A stretch of DNA of 16,325 nucleotides from VRUE01 sp035557635 (GCA_035557635.1 DATMDR010000067.1:1-16325); one strand, 5' to 3'; numbered from the stretch's first letter, positions 8,291 to 14,537 are shown. The notes: generated by a model from the sequence alone, not told the origin. Program-made: numbers and translations.

Positions 8291-9529
8291 GTGCTCCAGG
8301 AAATCGCCCTCGGCCAGAAGTCCCTCGCCGACTACACCCACATCGCCGGCAAAGAGCTGATCGGCCGCATCCGCGAGCTCGCCGAGCCGCTCGAGGGGCA
8401 CCGGGTCCTCCACGTCAGCGCCACCGCCTTCGGCGGCGGCGTCTCCGAGATCCTCTACACGATCGTGCCGCTGATGCGCGACATCGGCCTCGACGCGCAC
8501 TGGCACGTGATCTTCGGCAAAGAGGAGTTCTACAACGCGACCAAGCTCCTCCACAACTCGCTGCAGGGGGCGGAGGAGACCCTGACCGACGAGCAGTGGT
8601 CGCTGTTCGACGAGGTCAACGAGCTCAACGCGAAGGGCCTGCAGGGCGAGTGGGACACGGTGATCGTCCACGACCCGCAGCCGATCGGCCTGCGGCGGGG
8701 GGCGGCTAACAGGGCCGGCAAATGGATCTGGCGCTGCCACATCGACCTCTCCGAGCCGAACCCGGAGCCGATCGCCCGCCTGCTGCCGATGATCGAGGAA
8801 TACGACGCGACGGTCTGGCACATGCCCACCTACGTGCCCAGCGGGATAAACGGCCACAACGGCGTTCGCATCATCCCGCCGGCGATCGACCCGCTCTCGC
8901 CGAAGAACATGGCGTTCTCCCCAGACGACGCCGCCTTCGTCTGCAGCCAGTTCGGGATCGACGTCGACCGGCCGCTGGTCACCCAGGTGTCCCGCTTCGA
9001 CCCCTGGAAGGACCCGATCGGGGTGATCGATGCCTATCGCGACATCACTGCGGAGATCCCCGAGGCCCAGCTCGCCCTGGTCGGATCGATGGCGACCGAC
9101 GATCCCGAGGGCTGGGAGTTCTTCCAGCGCACCTTCGAGTACGCCGACGGCGATCCCGACATCAAGATCCTCAACAACCTCAACAACGTCGGCGCGATCG
9201 AGGTCAACGCCTTCCAGTCGCAATCCGACGTGATCGTCCAGAAGTCGATCCGCGAGGGCTTCGGCCTGACCGTCACCGAGTCGCTCTGGAAGGGCCGGCC
9301 GACCGTGGCCGGAAGGGTCGGCGGCATTCCCCTGCAGATCGAGGACGGCGTGGGCGGCTTCCTAGTCGACTCCCCCGCCGAGTGCGCTCAGCGCTGCCTG
9401 GAGATCCTCGGCGACCCGGAGCTGGGGATGAGGCTCGGGCGGGCGGGCAAGGAACACGCCCGTCGTGAGTTCCTCTCGCCGCGTCTCCTGCGCGACTGGG
9501 TCGAGCTGCTGACCGAGCTGAACGGCTGA
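8291..9529 (+). CDS. treT: Trehalose synthase TreT-like GT4 glycosyltransferase
   Basis: TreT joins NDP-glucose and glucose directly into trehalose with retention of configuration, in the cytosol. The 412-residue protein is a GT-B enzyme of family GT4. Features seen: the N-terminal FGGGVSE loop (47-53), V126-HDPQP, W147-RCHIDLS, the domain linker PPAIDPLSPKN (196-206), Q232-VSRFDPWKDP with the R235/K240 pair that contacts donor phosphates, and the EX7E motif E322-GFGLTVTE330. These segments, especially RCHIDLS and SRFDPWKDP, are characteristic of TreT rather than sucrose or mannosyl transferases. The start is GTG at 8291 without a Shine-Dalgarno sequence; TAGAAC at 8278-8283 lies 7 bases upstream, a near match to a leaderless -10 box. 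The next gene, 55 bases on, is a GT20 enzyme, which supports a trehalose role. Donor preference cannot be read from sequence, and a related alpha-glucoside product remains possible. Confidence 0.82.
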   Translation: MLQEIALGQKSLADYTHIAGKELIGRIRELAEPLEGHRVLHVSATAFGGGVSEILYTIVPLMRDIGLDAHWHVIFGKEEFYNATKLLHNSLQGAEETLTDEQWSLFDEVNELNAKGLQGEWDTVIVHDPQPIGLRRGAANRAGKWIWRCHIDLSEPNPEPIARLLPMIEEYDATVWHMPTYVPSGINGHNGVRIIPPAIDPLSPKNMAFSPDDAAFVCSQFGIDVDRPLVTQVSRFDPWKDPIGVIDAYRDITAEIPEAQLALVGSMATDDPEGWEFFQRTFEYADGDPDIKILNNLNNVGAIEVNAFQSQSDVIVQKSIREGFGLTVTESLWKGRPTVAGRVGGIPLQIEDGVGGFLVDSPAECAQRCLEILGDPELGMRLGRAGKEHARREFLSPRLLRDWVELLTELNG

Positions 9530-9571
9530 TCCAGGCCGGCCAAAAACGCTCGGCCGAATTCGAGCGCCAGA

Positions 9572-9577
9572 TAGTCT
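9572..9577 (+). promoter_or_regulatory. Predicted -10 box TAGTCT for leaderless GT20 mRNA
   Basis: TAGTCT matches TANNNT and is separated by exactly 7 bases from the ATG at 9585, the spacing expected when the first transcribed base is the A of the start codon. The upstream sequence includes a small inverted repeat, CGCTCG/CGAGCG (9547-9552 and 9561-9566). No -35 box is evident. It would let the GT20 gene be transcribed independently of treT. Confidence 0.45.
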
Positions 9578-9584
9578 GATCCGG

Positions 9585-11051
9585 ATGCCTGAGGCCGCCG
9601 ATCCGCTCATCATCGTCTCCAATCGCGGCCCGGCCCAGTTCGAACGCGACGAGGCCGGGGAGCGGATGGTGCGGCGCGGCGGCGGAGGGTTGGTCACGGC
9701 GCTCTCGGGCCTGGTCTCCCACCGCGACGCGCTCTGGGTCGCCTCGGCGATGACCGACGAGGATGTCGCCGTTTCGGAGGAACGCGGCGGGCCGGTCGAG
9801 CTCTCGATTGACGGGATCGATTACCGGGTGCTCCTGGTCGGCAGCGACGCCGTCGCCTACGAGCGCTTCTACAACGTGATCGCCAACCCGATTCTCTGGT
9901 TCATCCAGCACTACCTCTGGGACCTCTCTAACGCCCCGGACATCCGCCAGGAGGAGCTCGACGCCTGGGACTTCGGCTATCAGGCCGTCAACCGCGACAT
10001 CGCCGAGGCGGTGCTGAGGCAGATCGAGGGGCGCGAACGACCGCTGGTGATGCTGCACGACTACCACCTCTACACGGCGCCGGCGATGATCCGCGCCGAG
10101 CGCCCCGACGCCTTCCTCCACCACTTCGTCCACATCCCCTGGTCGCAGCCGGACAGCTGGCGGATCCTTCCCGGCCGCATCCGCGAGGCGCTCTACCGGG
10201 GCATGCTCTCCAACGACATCATCGGCTTCCATACCCGCGCCTACTGCATCAACTTCCTGCGCTGCTGCGACGAACTGCTCGAGGCGGAAGTCGACTACGA
10301 GCGCTGCATCGTGCGCCACGGCGGCGGTCAGACCCTGTGCCGGGCTTACCCGCTCTCGATTGACGCCGACCGGCTGCTGCGCGCGGCCGAGTCGCCAGAG
10401 GTGGCAACAGCCGAGCGCGAGGTGCTGGAGCGGCGGCGCAAGCACCTGATCATCAGGGTCGACCGCGCCGATCTCTCGAAGAACGTGCTGCGTGGCTTCA
10501 CCGCCTTCGACATCTTCCTCACCCAGCACCCTGAGTTCCGCGAGCAGGTCACCTTCATCGCCCATCTGCAGCCCTCGCGGCAGGACGTTCCCGAGTACGC
10601 CGAGTACCTGGAACGGATCGAGGCTCTGGTCGCAGTCGTGAACCACCGCCACGGGACGACCGACTGGATGCCGATCGACCTGAAGATCTACGAGAACTTC
10701 TACGACGCGGTCGCCCGCTATAAGCACTTCGACCTGCTGATGGTCAACTCGCTCTTCGACGGGATGAACCTGGTCGCCAAGGAGGCGCCGGCGGTCAATA
10801 CCCGCGACGGCGTCCTGATGCTCTCCGAGAACACCGGCTCGCACGAGGAGCTGGCCGATTGCGCCCTCTCGGTCAACCCCTTCGACATCCAGGAGCAGGC
10901 CGACGCGATCTACCGGGCGCTGACCATGGACCCCGAGGAGCGGCGGCTACGGGCGCGGCACCTCAAAGAGCTGGTGTTCGCGCGGAATCCGGGGGACTGG
11001 GTCGACGATCAGCTGAGGGACATCGCGGAGTTGCGCGAAGCGGTTGCGTAG
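9585..11051 (+). CDS. otsA: GT20 family trehalose-6-phosphate synthase-like protein (divergent OtsA)
   Basis: GT20 enzymes make trehalose 6-phosphate from an NDP-glucose and glucose 6-phosphate. In 488 residues the family landmarks appear in order: S12-N-R14, the glycine loop GGGGLVTAL (32-40), F95-YN with W105, H158-DYHL, V182-HIPW, the R294/K299 pair in DRADLSKN, R332 in the IAHLQPSR segment, and D392-GMNLVAKE400. By motif alignment these correspond to E. coli OtsA Arg9, Tyr76, Trp85, His154, Arg262, Lys267, Arg300 and Asp361, so both substrate sites look intact. It departs from the usual OtsA at several places: DRADLSKN instead of DRLDYSKG, HIPWSQPD instead of HIPFPPPE, and LSENTGSHEEL instead of LSQFAGAANEL. 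Hence the symbol is tentative, and a different acceptor or donor is possible. It follows treT by 55 bases. No trehalose-phosphatase gene is present nearby. Its TAG stop overlaps the first bases of a large palindrome. Confidence 0.8.
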   Translation: MPEAADPLIIVSNRGPAQFERDEAGERMVRRGGGGLVTALSGLVSHRDALWVASAMTDEDVAVSEERGGPVELSIDGIDYRVLLVGSDAVAYERFYNVIANPILWFIQHYLWDLSNAPDIRQEELDAWDFGYQAVNRDIAEAVLRQIEGRERPLVMLHDYHLYTAPAMIRAERPDAFLHHFVHIPWSQPDSWRILPGRIREALYRGMLSNDIIGFHTRAYCINFLRCCDELLEAEVDYERCIVRHGGGQTLCRAYPLSIDADRLLRAAESPEVATAEREVLERRRKHLIIRVDRADLSKNVLRGFTAFDIFLTQHPEFREQVTFIAHLQPSRQDVPEYAEYLERIEALVAVVNHRHGTTDWMPIDLKIYENFYDAVARYKHFDLLMVNSLFDGMNLVAKEAPAVNTRDGVLMLSENTGSHEELADCALSVNPFDIQEQADAIYRALTMDPEERRLRARHLKELVFARNPGDWVDDQLRDIAELREAVA

Positions 11052-11177
11052 GGAAGCCAGGGGTAGCTGCGCCGGATGCCCAGCCCCACCTTCGGTGGGG
11101 CAATTTGGAGCCCTTCGGGCAAGAAGCACTCCGCGGTGCCGTAGGGAGGCACCGTCACAGCTACCCCTGGCTTCCCT
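11050..11177. repeat. Multibranched palindromic element: 20-bp closing stem enclosing three hairpins
   Basis: The outer arms at 11050-11069 and 11158-11177 are perfect 20-base inverted repeats (left arm begins AGGGAAGCCAGGGG). Between them are three further stems. The first is GCCCCACC/GGTGGGGC (11083-11090 with 11094-11101) on loop TTC. The second is GCCC/GGGC (11110-11113 with 11117-11120), also on loop TTC. The third is CGGTGCC/GGCACCG (11134-11140 with 11148-11154) on a 7-base loop. The folded form is a cloverleaf-like four-way arrangement of 128 bases. The left arm starts inside the stop codon of the GT20 gene. No T-run follows. Candidates are a dispersed palindromic (REP/MITE-like) repeat, a structured 3' UTR or terminator, or a small RNA. 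It is not a tRNA: it has no anticodon-arm or T-arm consensus. Confidence 0.7.
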
Positions 11178-11246
11178 TCCCTGCCGCAGCGAGCTTCCGA
11201 ACAGCTGAGCCCCAGAGAACTTCGCTGGCTGACGACTTAGCTATGC

Positions 11247-11738
11247 ATGGGACTCCGGGTTCGCTGGGGCGCAGCTGGCAAGGCACTGGTGGTGGTTGTT
11301 GCTGGGCTCATTGCGTTGCAGGCGCTGCCCGAGCTGCTGAAGCCGCCGGAGCCGGTGCCCTTGCCGGCTGATGTGGGGTTGCCGCAAATTACGCCGGCTT
11401 CCGTGATCGAGCCGGTGCCGCGAGTCCGGCGCAGAAGCTCGTCTGGTGGTGATCGTGGCTCGGGTGGGTGGCGTCGCGGGGAGGGGGACTCGCCAGCTCG
11501 GAGGCTGCTGAGGGCGAGACCCCATGCCCCGCGCCGTGCGGTCCCTTTGCCCGAAGCAGCGCGTAGAGCTGCCGAGGGCGCCTCCCGGCGGCGACAGGAC
11601 CCGCCCGTCGCTGCGCCCCGGTCCGTACCGGCTCCTATGCCAGCGCCAGCGCCTCCCCCACCCGCCGTCCTCGCCCCAGAACCGGCACCGCCGCCCGCTC
11701 CGCCCGACGACGGGTCGATGGAGTTCGCTCCGCACTAG
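11247..11738 (+). CDS. Hypothetical single-pass membrane protein with proline-rich tail
   Basis: I do not recognise this family. The ORF encodes 163 residues: a short basic N-terminus (MGLRVRWGAAGK), one hydrophobic segment at about 12-27, then LPELLKPPEPVPLPADVGLP and a long low-complexity part rich in Pro, Ala and Arg that ends in PDDGSMEFAPH. The layout suggests an N-terminal anchor with an extended extracytoplasmic tail. Support for coding is moderate. The first 60 residues look protein-like, but the middle (about 65-110, rich in Arg, Ser and Gly) could reflect a frameshift or weak constraint, and third-position GC is lower than in neighbouring genes (for example GTT GTT GCT). No ribosome-binding site is clear before ATG 11247. 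The 69 bases between the upstream palindrome and this start show nothing else recognisable. Confidence 0.5.
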   Translation: MGLRVRWGAAGKALVVVVAGLIALQALPELLKPPEPVPLPADVGLPQITPASVIEPVPRVRRRSSSGGDRGSGGWRRGEGDSPARRLLRARPHAPRRAVPLPEAARRAAEGASRRRQDPPVAAPRSVPAPMPAPAPPPPAVLAPEPAPPPAPPDDGSMEFAPH

Positions 11739-11762
11739 CCGGGCGCCGCCTCCTCCGCTCCC

Positions 11763-11804
11763 GCATGGGCGCGCTAATCGCACCCGGAGATCACGCGCCC
11801 ATGC
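11763..11804. promoter_or_regulatory. Perfect 11-bp inverted repeat upstream of rpsF promoter
   Basis: Arms GCATGGGCGCG (11763-11773) and CGCGCCCATGC (11794-11804) flank a 20-base spacer. The repeat begins 24 bases after the stop of the preceding hypothetical gene and ends about 20 bases before the predicted rpsF -10 box. It may terminate the upstream transcript or serve as an operator covering the -35 region of the ribosomal-protein operon. There is no T-run. Confidence 0.4.
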
Positions 11805-11823
11805 TCCCGCGTCCGGGGGCGGC

Positions 11824-11829
11824 TATAGT
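11824..11829 (+). promoter_or_regulatory. Predicted -10 box TATAGT of the rpsF operon
   Basis: TATAGT is one mismatch from TATAAT and ends 11 bases before the TTG start of rpsF, predicting a leader of only a few bases. It is embedded in an inverted repeat, GGCGGCT/AGCCGCC (11818-11824 and 11831-11837). That repeat could be a protein-binding site on DNA, but most of it would not be in the mRNA. A -35 hexamer is not recognisable. Confidence 0.5.
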
Positions 11830-11840
11830 CAGCCGCCGTT

Positions 11841-12383
11841 TTGGCAGTCGCCGCACGCGAATACGAGTTGGTCCTGATGCTCGACCCCGGTGGGGACGAG
11901 GTCGCTCGCGACGCCCTGGCCCAAGAGGCGAAGGCGCAGATCGAGGCGAGCGGCACGCTCAAGCACGAGAACAAATGGGGCCTGCGCAAGATGGCCTACG
12001 AAATCGGCCAGCGCAACGAGGCCGACTATCGATGGTTCCGCTTCGAGGCGCCAACCGAGCTGCTCGACAGCCTCAACCACAACTTGCGAATCGCCGACGG
12101 CGTCATGCGCTTCCGCATCTTCAAGGTCGACGCCGACACCCCGGTGGTGGTCCCGCCGGCCACCGGCTCGGCCGGTCCCGGCGCCTCGCGCGAGCGTCCG
12201 GCACCGGACACCCCCCAGGCGGAGCCCGAAGCGGCCGAGCCGGCCGCCGAGGCAGAGCCCGCGCCTGTCGCGACAGAGCCGCCGCCTGAGGCTGCAGCTG
12301 AGCCTGCGGAGCCCGCTCCCGAGCCGGCGCCCGTCGCTGCCGAGGAGCCCAGCTCCGAGGCTGCCGGCTCGGGCGACGAGTAG
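11841..12383 (+). CDS. rpsF: 30S ribosomal protein bS6 with long acidic Ala/Pro/Glu C-terminal tail
   Basis: bS6 binds bS18 on the platform of the small ribosomal subunit. Residues 1-97 form the complete ferredoxin-like S6 domain: REYELVLMLDP, the KWGLRKMAYEI segment at about 45-55, the ADYRWFRFEAP strand at 61-71 and the LRIADGVMRFRIFKV strand near 82-96. Residues 98-180 are an extension of about 80 residues made almost only of Ala, Pro, Glu, Val and Ser, strongly acidic and probably disordered. Many bS6 proteins are about 95-135 residues long, so 180 is long. The start is TTG at 11841; the family's REYE motif follows within seven residues and no other start fits. The predicted -10 box lies 11 bases upstream. 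The gene opens the rpsF-ssb-rpsR-rplI cluster, and an RNA hairpin follows in the 138-base gap before ssb. Confidence 0.93.
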   Translation: MAVAAREYELVLMLDPGGDEVARDALAQEAKAQIEASGTLKHENKWGLRKMAYEIGQRNEADYRWFRFEAPTELLDSLNHNLRIADGVMRFRIFKVDADTPVVVPPATGSAGPGASRERPAPDTPQAEPEAAEPAAEAEPAPVATEPPPEAAAEPAEPAPEPAPVAAEEPSSEAAGSGDE

Positions 12384-12410
12384 CTCTCGGCCGCCCAGAG
12401 CCGGTCAAAG

Positions 12411-12435
12411 CCGCAACGCGAGTCGCGTTTTGCGG
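12411..12435 (+). other. Hairpin in the rpsF-ssb intergenic region
   Basis: CCGC-AACGCG (12411-12420) pairs with CGCGTT and GCGG (12424-12429 and 12432-12435) around loop AGT, with a two-T bulge. It lies 28 bases after the rpsF stop. A second GC stem, GCCGCGG/CCGCGGC (12446-12452 and 12468-12474), follows. Together they could act as an attenuator or processing site that sets ssb output apart from rpsF. This is inference from position only. Confidence 0.35.
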
Positions 12436-12506
12436 ATATTTCGGTGCCGCGGGGGAGAGACGCGCCGCCGCGGCTCTTAGAGTGAGTGTTCAGAGAAAGC
12501 GATACC

Positions 12507-12512
12507 GAGGAG
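12507..12512 (+). promoter_or_regulatory. Shine-Dalgarno GAGGAG that decides the ssb start
   Basis: GAGGAG lies 9 bases before GTG 12522, one of the few clear Shine-Dalgarno sequences in this window. It sets the start of ssb at 12522 rather than at the upstream in-frame start codon at 12486, which has no such site. Confidence 0.65.
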
Positions 12513-12521
12513 TTGAGAGCT

Positions 12522-12986
12522 GTGGCAGCTTCGAACGTCAACGTGGTCGTCATCACCGGGAACCTGACCCGCGATCCCGAGCTGCGTCATACGGGTGGTG
12601 GAACGGCGGTCTGCGAGCTTCGCGTCGCCGTCAACAGCCGTCGCAAGGAAGGGAACGACTGGGTCGACAAGCCCAACTTCTTCGACGTGACCGTCTGGGG
12701 AGCGCAGGGAGAGAACTGCGCCACGTACCTCTCGAAGGGACGCCCGGTGGCAGTCGAAGGACGGCTGGACTGGCGCGAGTGGGAGGCCAAAGACGGCAGC
12801 GGCAAGCGGCAGGCGGTCAGCATCGTCGCCAACTCGGTGCAGTTCCTGGGCTCGCGCGACGGCTCCGGGGGCGGGAACGGGAATGGCAACGGCTTCAGCC
12901 CGAGCAGCGACGTGCCGGCGGATACCTCCGACTTCGAGGGTTCCGCGGCGCCGAGCGGCGGCGCCGACGACGACATCCCGTTCTAG
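12522..12986 (+). CDS. ssb: Single-stranded DNA-binding protein
   Basis: SSB coats single-stranded DNA and recruits replication and repair proteins. From GTG 12522 it has 154 residues. The OB-fold spans about 5-110, with V10-ITGNLTRDPELR, the F54-DVTVWG strand, the YLSKGRPVAVEGRLDWREW segment at 69-87 and SIVANSVQFLG at its end. A Gly/Asn-rich linker (113-125) is followed by the acidic tip D150-D-I-P-F, the conserved protein-interaction tail. The in-frame start 36 bases upstream would add MFRESDTEELRA, which is not part of the family. The ribosome-binding site GAGGAG also supports 12522. The gene sits between rpsF and rpsR, the standard bacterial arrangement, and is the replicative SSB rather than an accessory paralogue. 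Confidence 0.96.
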   Translation: MAASNVNVVVITGNLTRDPELRHTGGGTAVCELRVAVNSRRKEGNDWVDKPNFFDVTVWGAQGENCATYLSKGRPVAVEGRLDWREWEAKDGSGKRQAVSIVANSVQFLGSRDGSGGGNGNGNGFSPSSDVPADTSDFEGSAAPSGGADDDIPF

Positions 12987-13017
12987 CCTCGCGAGCCGGC
13001 GACGGCCGGAGAATCGG

Positions 13018-13023
13018 TAGCAT
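13018..13023 (+). promoter_or_regulatory. Possible -10 box TAGCAT before rpsR
   Basis: TAGCAT fits TANNNT and ends 11 bases before the rpsR ATG, the same spacing as TATAGT before rpsF. A transcript starting here would have a leader of about four bases. It may provide internal transcription of rpsR-rplI apart from ssb. No Shine-Dalgarno sequence is visible between it and the ATG (CTCGCCTTCTT). Confidence 0.35.
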
Positions 13024-13034
13024 CTCGCCTTCTT

Positions 13035-13304
13035 ATGGCTAGGTCTAGAGACGCAGGAGCATCGGCAGCGCCGCGCCGCGGTAGGCGGGGCGCCGAGCGG
13101 ATGCGCGCGCGCAAGTACACCCGGATCAACTCCGAGCAGGTCGACTACAAGGACCTGAACCTGCTGCGGCGCTTCCTCTCCGACAAGGGGAAGACACGCG
13201 GCCGGCGGGTCACTGGCCTCTCGCGCAAGCACCAGCGCCAGCTCTCCGTCGCGGTCAAGCGCGCTCGCGAGATCGCGCTGCTGCCCTACGTCGGCGAGCG
13301 CTGA
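13035..13304 (+). CDS. rpsR: 30S ribosomal protein bS18, cysteine-free form
   Basis: bS18 partners bS6 in the small-subunit platform and contacts 16S rRNA. The protein has 89 residues with the family core Y48-KDLNLLRRFLSDKGK...GRRVTGLSRKHQRQLSVAVKRAREIALLPYV. The N-terminal 35 residues are Arg-rich and flexible. There is no cysteine in the protein, so it is the zinc-independent type lacking the Cys motif seen in zinc-binding S18 paralogues. The ATG at 13035 is 48 bases after the ssb stop. The stop TGA shares its last base with the ATG of rplI (TGATG at 13302-13306), giving translational coupling between the two ribosomal proteins. Confidence 0.96.
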   Translation: MARSRDAGASAAPRRGRRGAERMRARKYTRINSEQVDYKDLNLLRRFLSDKGKTRGRRVTGLSRKHQRQLSVAVKRAREIALLPYVGER

Positions 13305-13756
13305 TGGCGCAGGCAGTCCTTCTCCAGGACGTCGCGGATCTCGGCGAACGCGGCGACCCGATCGACGTCTCGCCTGGCTACCTGCGCAACTACCTGATCC
13401 CGCGCAAGCTGGCCGCCCCGGCGACGCCCGGAGCGCTGGAGGAAGCGCAGCGGCGCCGCGAGGCCGCCGAGAAGGCGGCAAAGGTGCGGGCCGAGCGCGA
13501 AGAGCAGGCGGCGGGGCTGCTCTCCAAGACGGTGCTGACGATCTACCAGCGGGCGGGTGAGGACGGCAAGCTCTTCGGCTCGGTCGGGGCGAAGGAGATC
13601 GTCGACGCGATCCGCGACGCGCGCGACCTTCCCGTCGACCGCCACAAAGTGAAGCTCGAGCAGCCGATCCGCGAGATCGGCACCCACATGGTCGAGATCG
13701 AGCTCGCCGACGGCGCCGTGGCCACGGTGAAGACGATCGTCGCCGAGGAGAAGTAA
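13304..13756 (+). CDS. rplI: 50S ribosomal protein bL9
   Basis: bL9 binds 23S rRNA at the base of the L1 stalk and helps prevent frameshifting. The 150-residue length is typical. The N-terminal domain shows the signature V22-SPGYLRNYLIPRKLA. A connecting helix of about 42-75 is rich in Glu, Arg and Ala (EEAQRRREAAEKAAKVRAER). The C-terminal domain has G88-KLFGSV and ends in the GAVATVKTIV strand. The start overlaps the rpsR stop by one base. 27 bases separate its stop from the next gene, and those bases contain a predicted promoter for that gene. Confidence 0.96.
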   Translation: MAQAVLLQDVADLGERGDPIDVSPGYLRNYLIPRKLAAPATPGALEEAQRRREAAEKAAKVRAEREEQAAGLLSKTVLTIYQRAGEDGKLFGSVGAKEIVDAIRDARDLPVDRHKVKLEQPIREIGTHMVEIELADGAVATVKTIVAEEK

Positions 13757-13770
13757 GCCCAAGTCGCCGC

Positions 13771-13776
13771 TAGGCT
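13771..13776 (+). promoter_or_regulatory. Predicted -10 box TAGGCT for leaderless membrane-protein mRNA
   Basis: TAGGCT matches TANNNT and is exactly 7 bases before ATG 13784, the same geometry as TAGTCT before the GT20 gene. It lies in the 27-base gap after rplI. It suggests the membrane-protein gene has its own start point although it is inside the ribosomal/replication cluster. Confidence 0.45.
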
Positions 13777-13783
13777 GAGGCCC

Positions 13784-14476
13784 ATGGCCTCGCCTCGCCT
13801 GCAGACCAAGAGGTTGACCCGCCGCGCCAGGGCGAGGACCCGGTTCGGGTGGGCGCGCTCGGAGCGGGCCACCCTGGGTCTCGCCGCATTCTCGCTCGGC
13901 GGTGCCGGCTTCGTCCTCGCCGGCCAGTTCGGCCGCCTGCTGCGCCGGCGCTCCCACGAGCGCGACGACGGCCTGGTCGAAGCGGCGCCGGCCGCCGCGC
14001 TGGACACGGTCAACGTGGCGGTGAGCGGCTACGAAGCGGCGCCGCGCAGCGAAACCGTGCTTTTCAACCTGCTCGCCGGCTTCCTCGCATCCTTCGCGTT
14101 GGTGCGGTTCTCCACCTGGGGGATCCGCGACGGCTGGGGGCCCTTCCGCAACGTCAGCGTCGGCGGGCGCCACATCCACCATTTCGTGCCCGGGATCCTG
14201 ATCGCCTTCGCCTCCGGCACCACGGCGCTGCTGACCGACAACGACGCGTTCGAGGACCGCCTCGCGGTGCCGATGGGCGTCGGCATGGGCCTCACCTTCG
14301 ACGAGGCGGCACTCCTGCTGGACCTGCGCGACGTCTACTGGACCCGCGAGGGTCTGCTCAGCATCCAGCTCAGCCTCGGCGCCACCGCGATCCTCAGCAT
14401 CGCGATCCTCACCCAGCGCATCCTGCGCCGCGGCGAGCGCCGCCAAGAGGCCGAGGGCCTGATCCCGGCGCCTTAA
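13784..14476 (+). CDS. Conserved-type integral membrane protein with HxHH and FDE motifs, function unknown
   Basis: The protein has 230 residues with a basic N-terminus (14 Arg or Lys in the first 27 positions) and about five hydrophobic segments, near 29-48, 92-108, 134-152, 163-178 and 190-212. Polar residues cluster in and beside the membrane segments: H130-I-H132-H133 before a predicted helix, T171-F-D173-E174, D180, D183 and W186. This set of His and acidic residues could form a metal or proton site, but no catalytic family is recognised. Proteins with an H-x-H-H-F-x-P-G-I motif occur as unannotated integral membrane proteins in actinobacteria (from memory, not searched). The gene is placed between rplI and dnaB, in a cluster otherwise devoted to translation and replication. 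The start is supported by the TAGGCT-N7-ATG arrangement. Confidence 0.75.
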   Translation: MASPRLQTKRLTRRARARTRFGWARSERATLGLAAFSLGGAGFVLAGQFGRLLRRRSHERDDGLVEAAPAAALDTVNVAVSGYEAAPRSETVLFNLLAGFLASFALVRFSTWGIRDGWGPFRNVSVGGRHIHHFVPGILIAFASGTTALLTDNDAFEDRLAVPMGVGMGLTFDEAALLLDLRDVYWTREGLLSIQLSLGATAILSIAILTQRILRRGERRQEAEGLIPAP

Positions 14477-14537
14477 AAGCACGGGAACAGCGGGGTCCTC
14501 CCGCGCGGACGACCAGTCCGTGTGGTTTCTTAGACGA

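Noticed and set aside
6902..9223. 773-codon minus-strand open frame opposite htrA and treT
   Set aside because: It spans two well-supported plus-strand genes and their gap, and shows low-complexity composition with no domain.
9273..10844. 523-codon minus-strand open frame opposite the GT20 gene
   Set aside because: Shadow of a gene whose catalytic motifs are all on the plus strand.
11050..11177. tRNA, riboswitch or integron attC site
   Set aside because: There is no anticodon or T-arm consensus, no recognised ligand-binding motif, and no integrase or attC core sites. The element is kept as an unclassified structured palindrome.
10859..11371. 170-codon plus-strand frame crossing the GT20 end and the palindrome
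   Set aside because: It overlaps the conserved end of the GT20 gene in another frame and reads through the inverted repeat; no motif or start signal.
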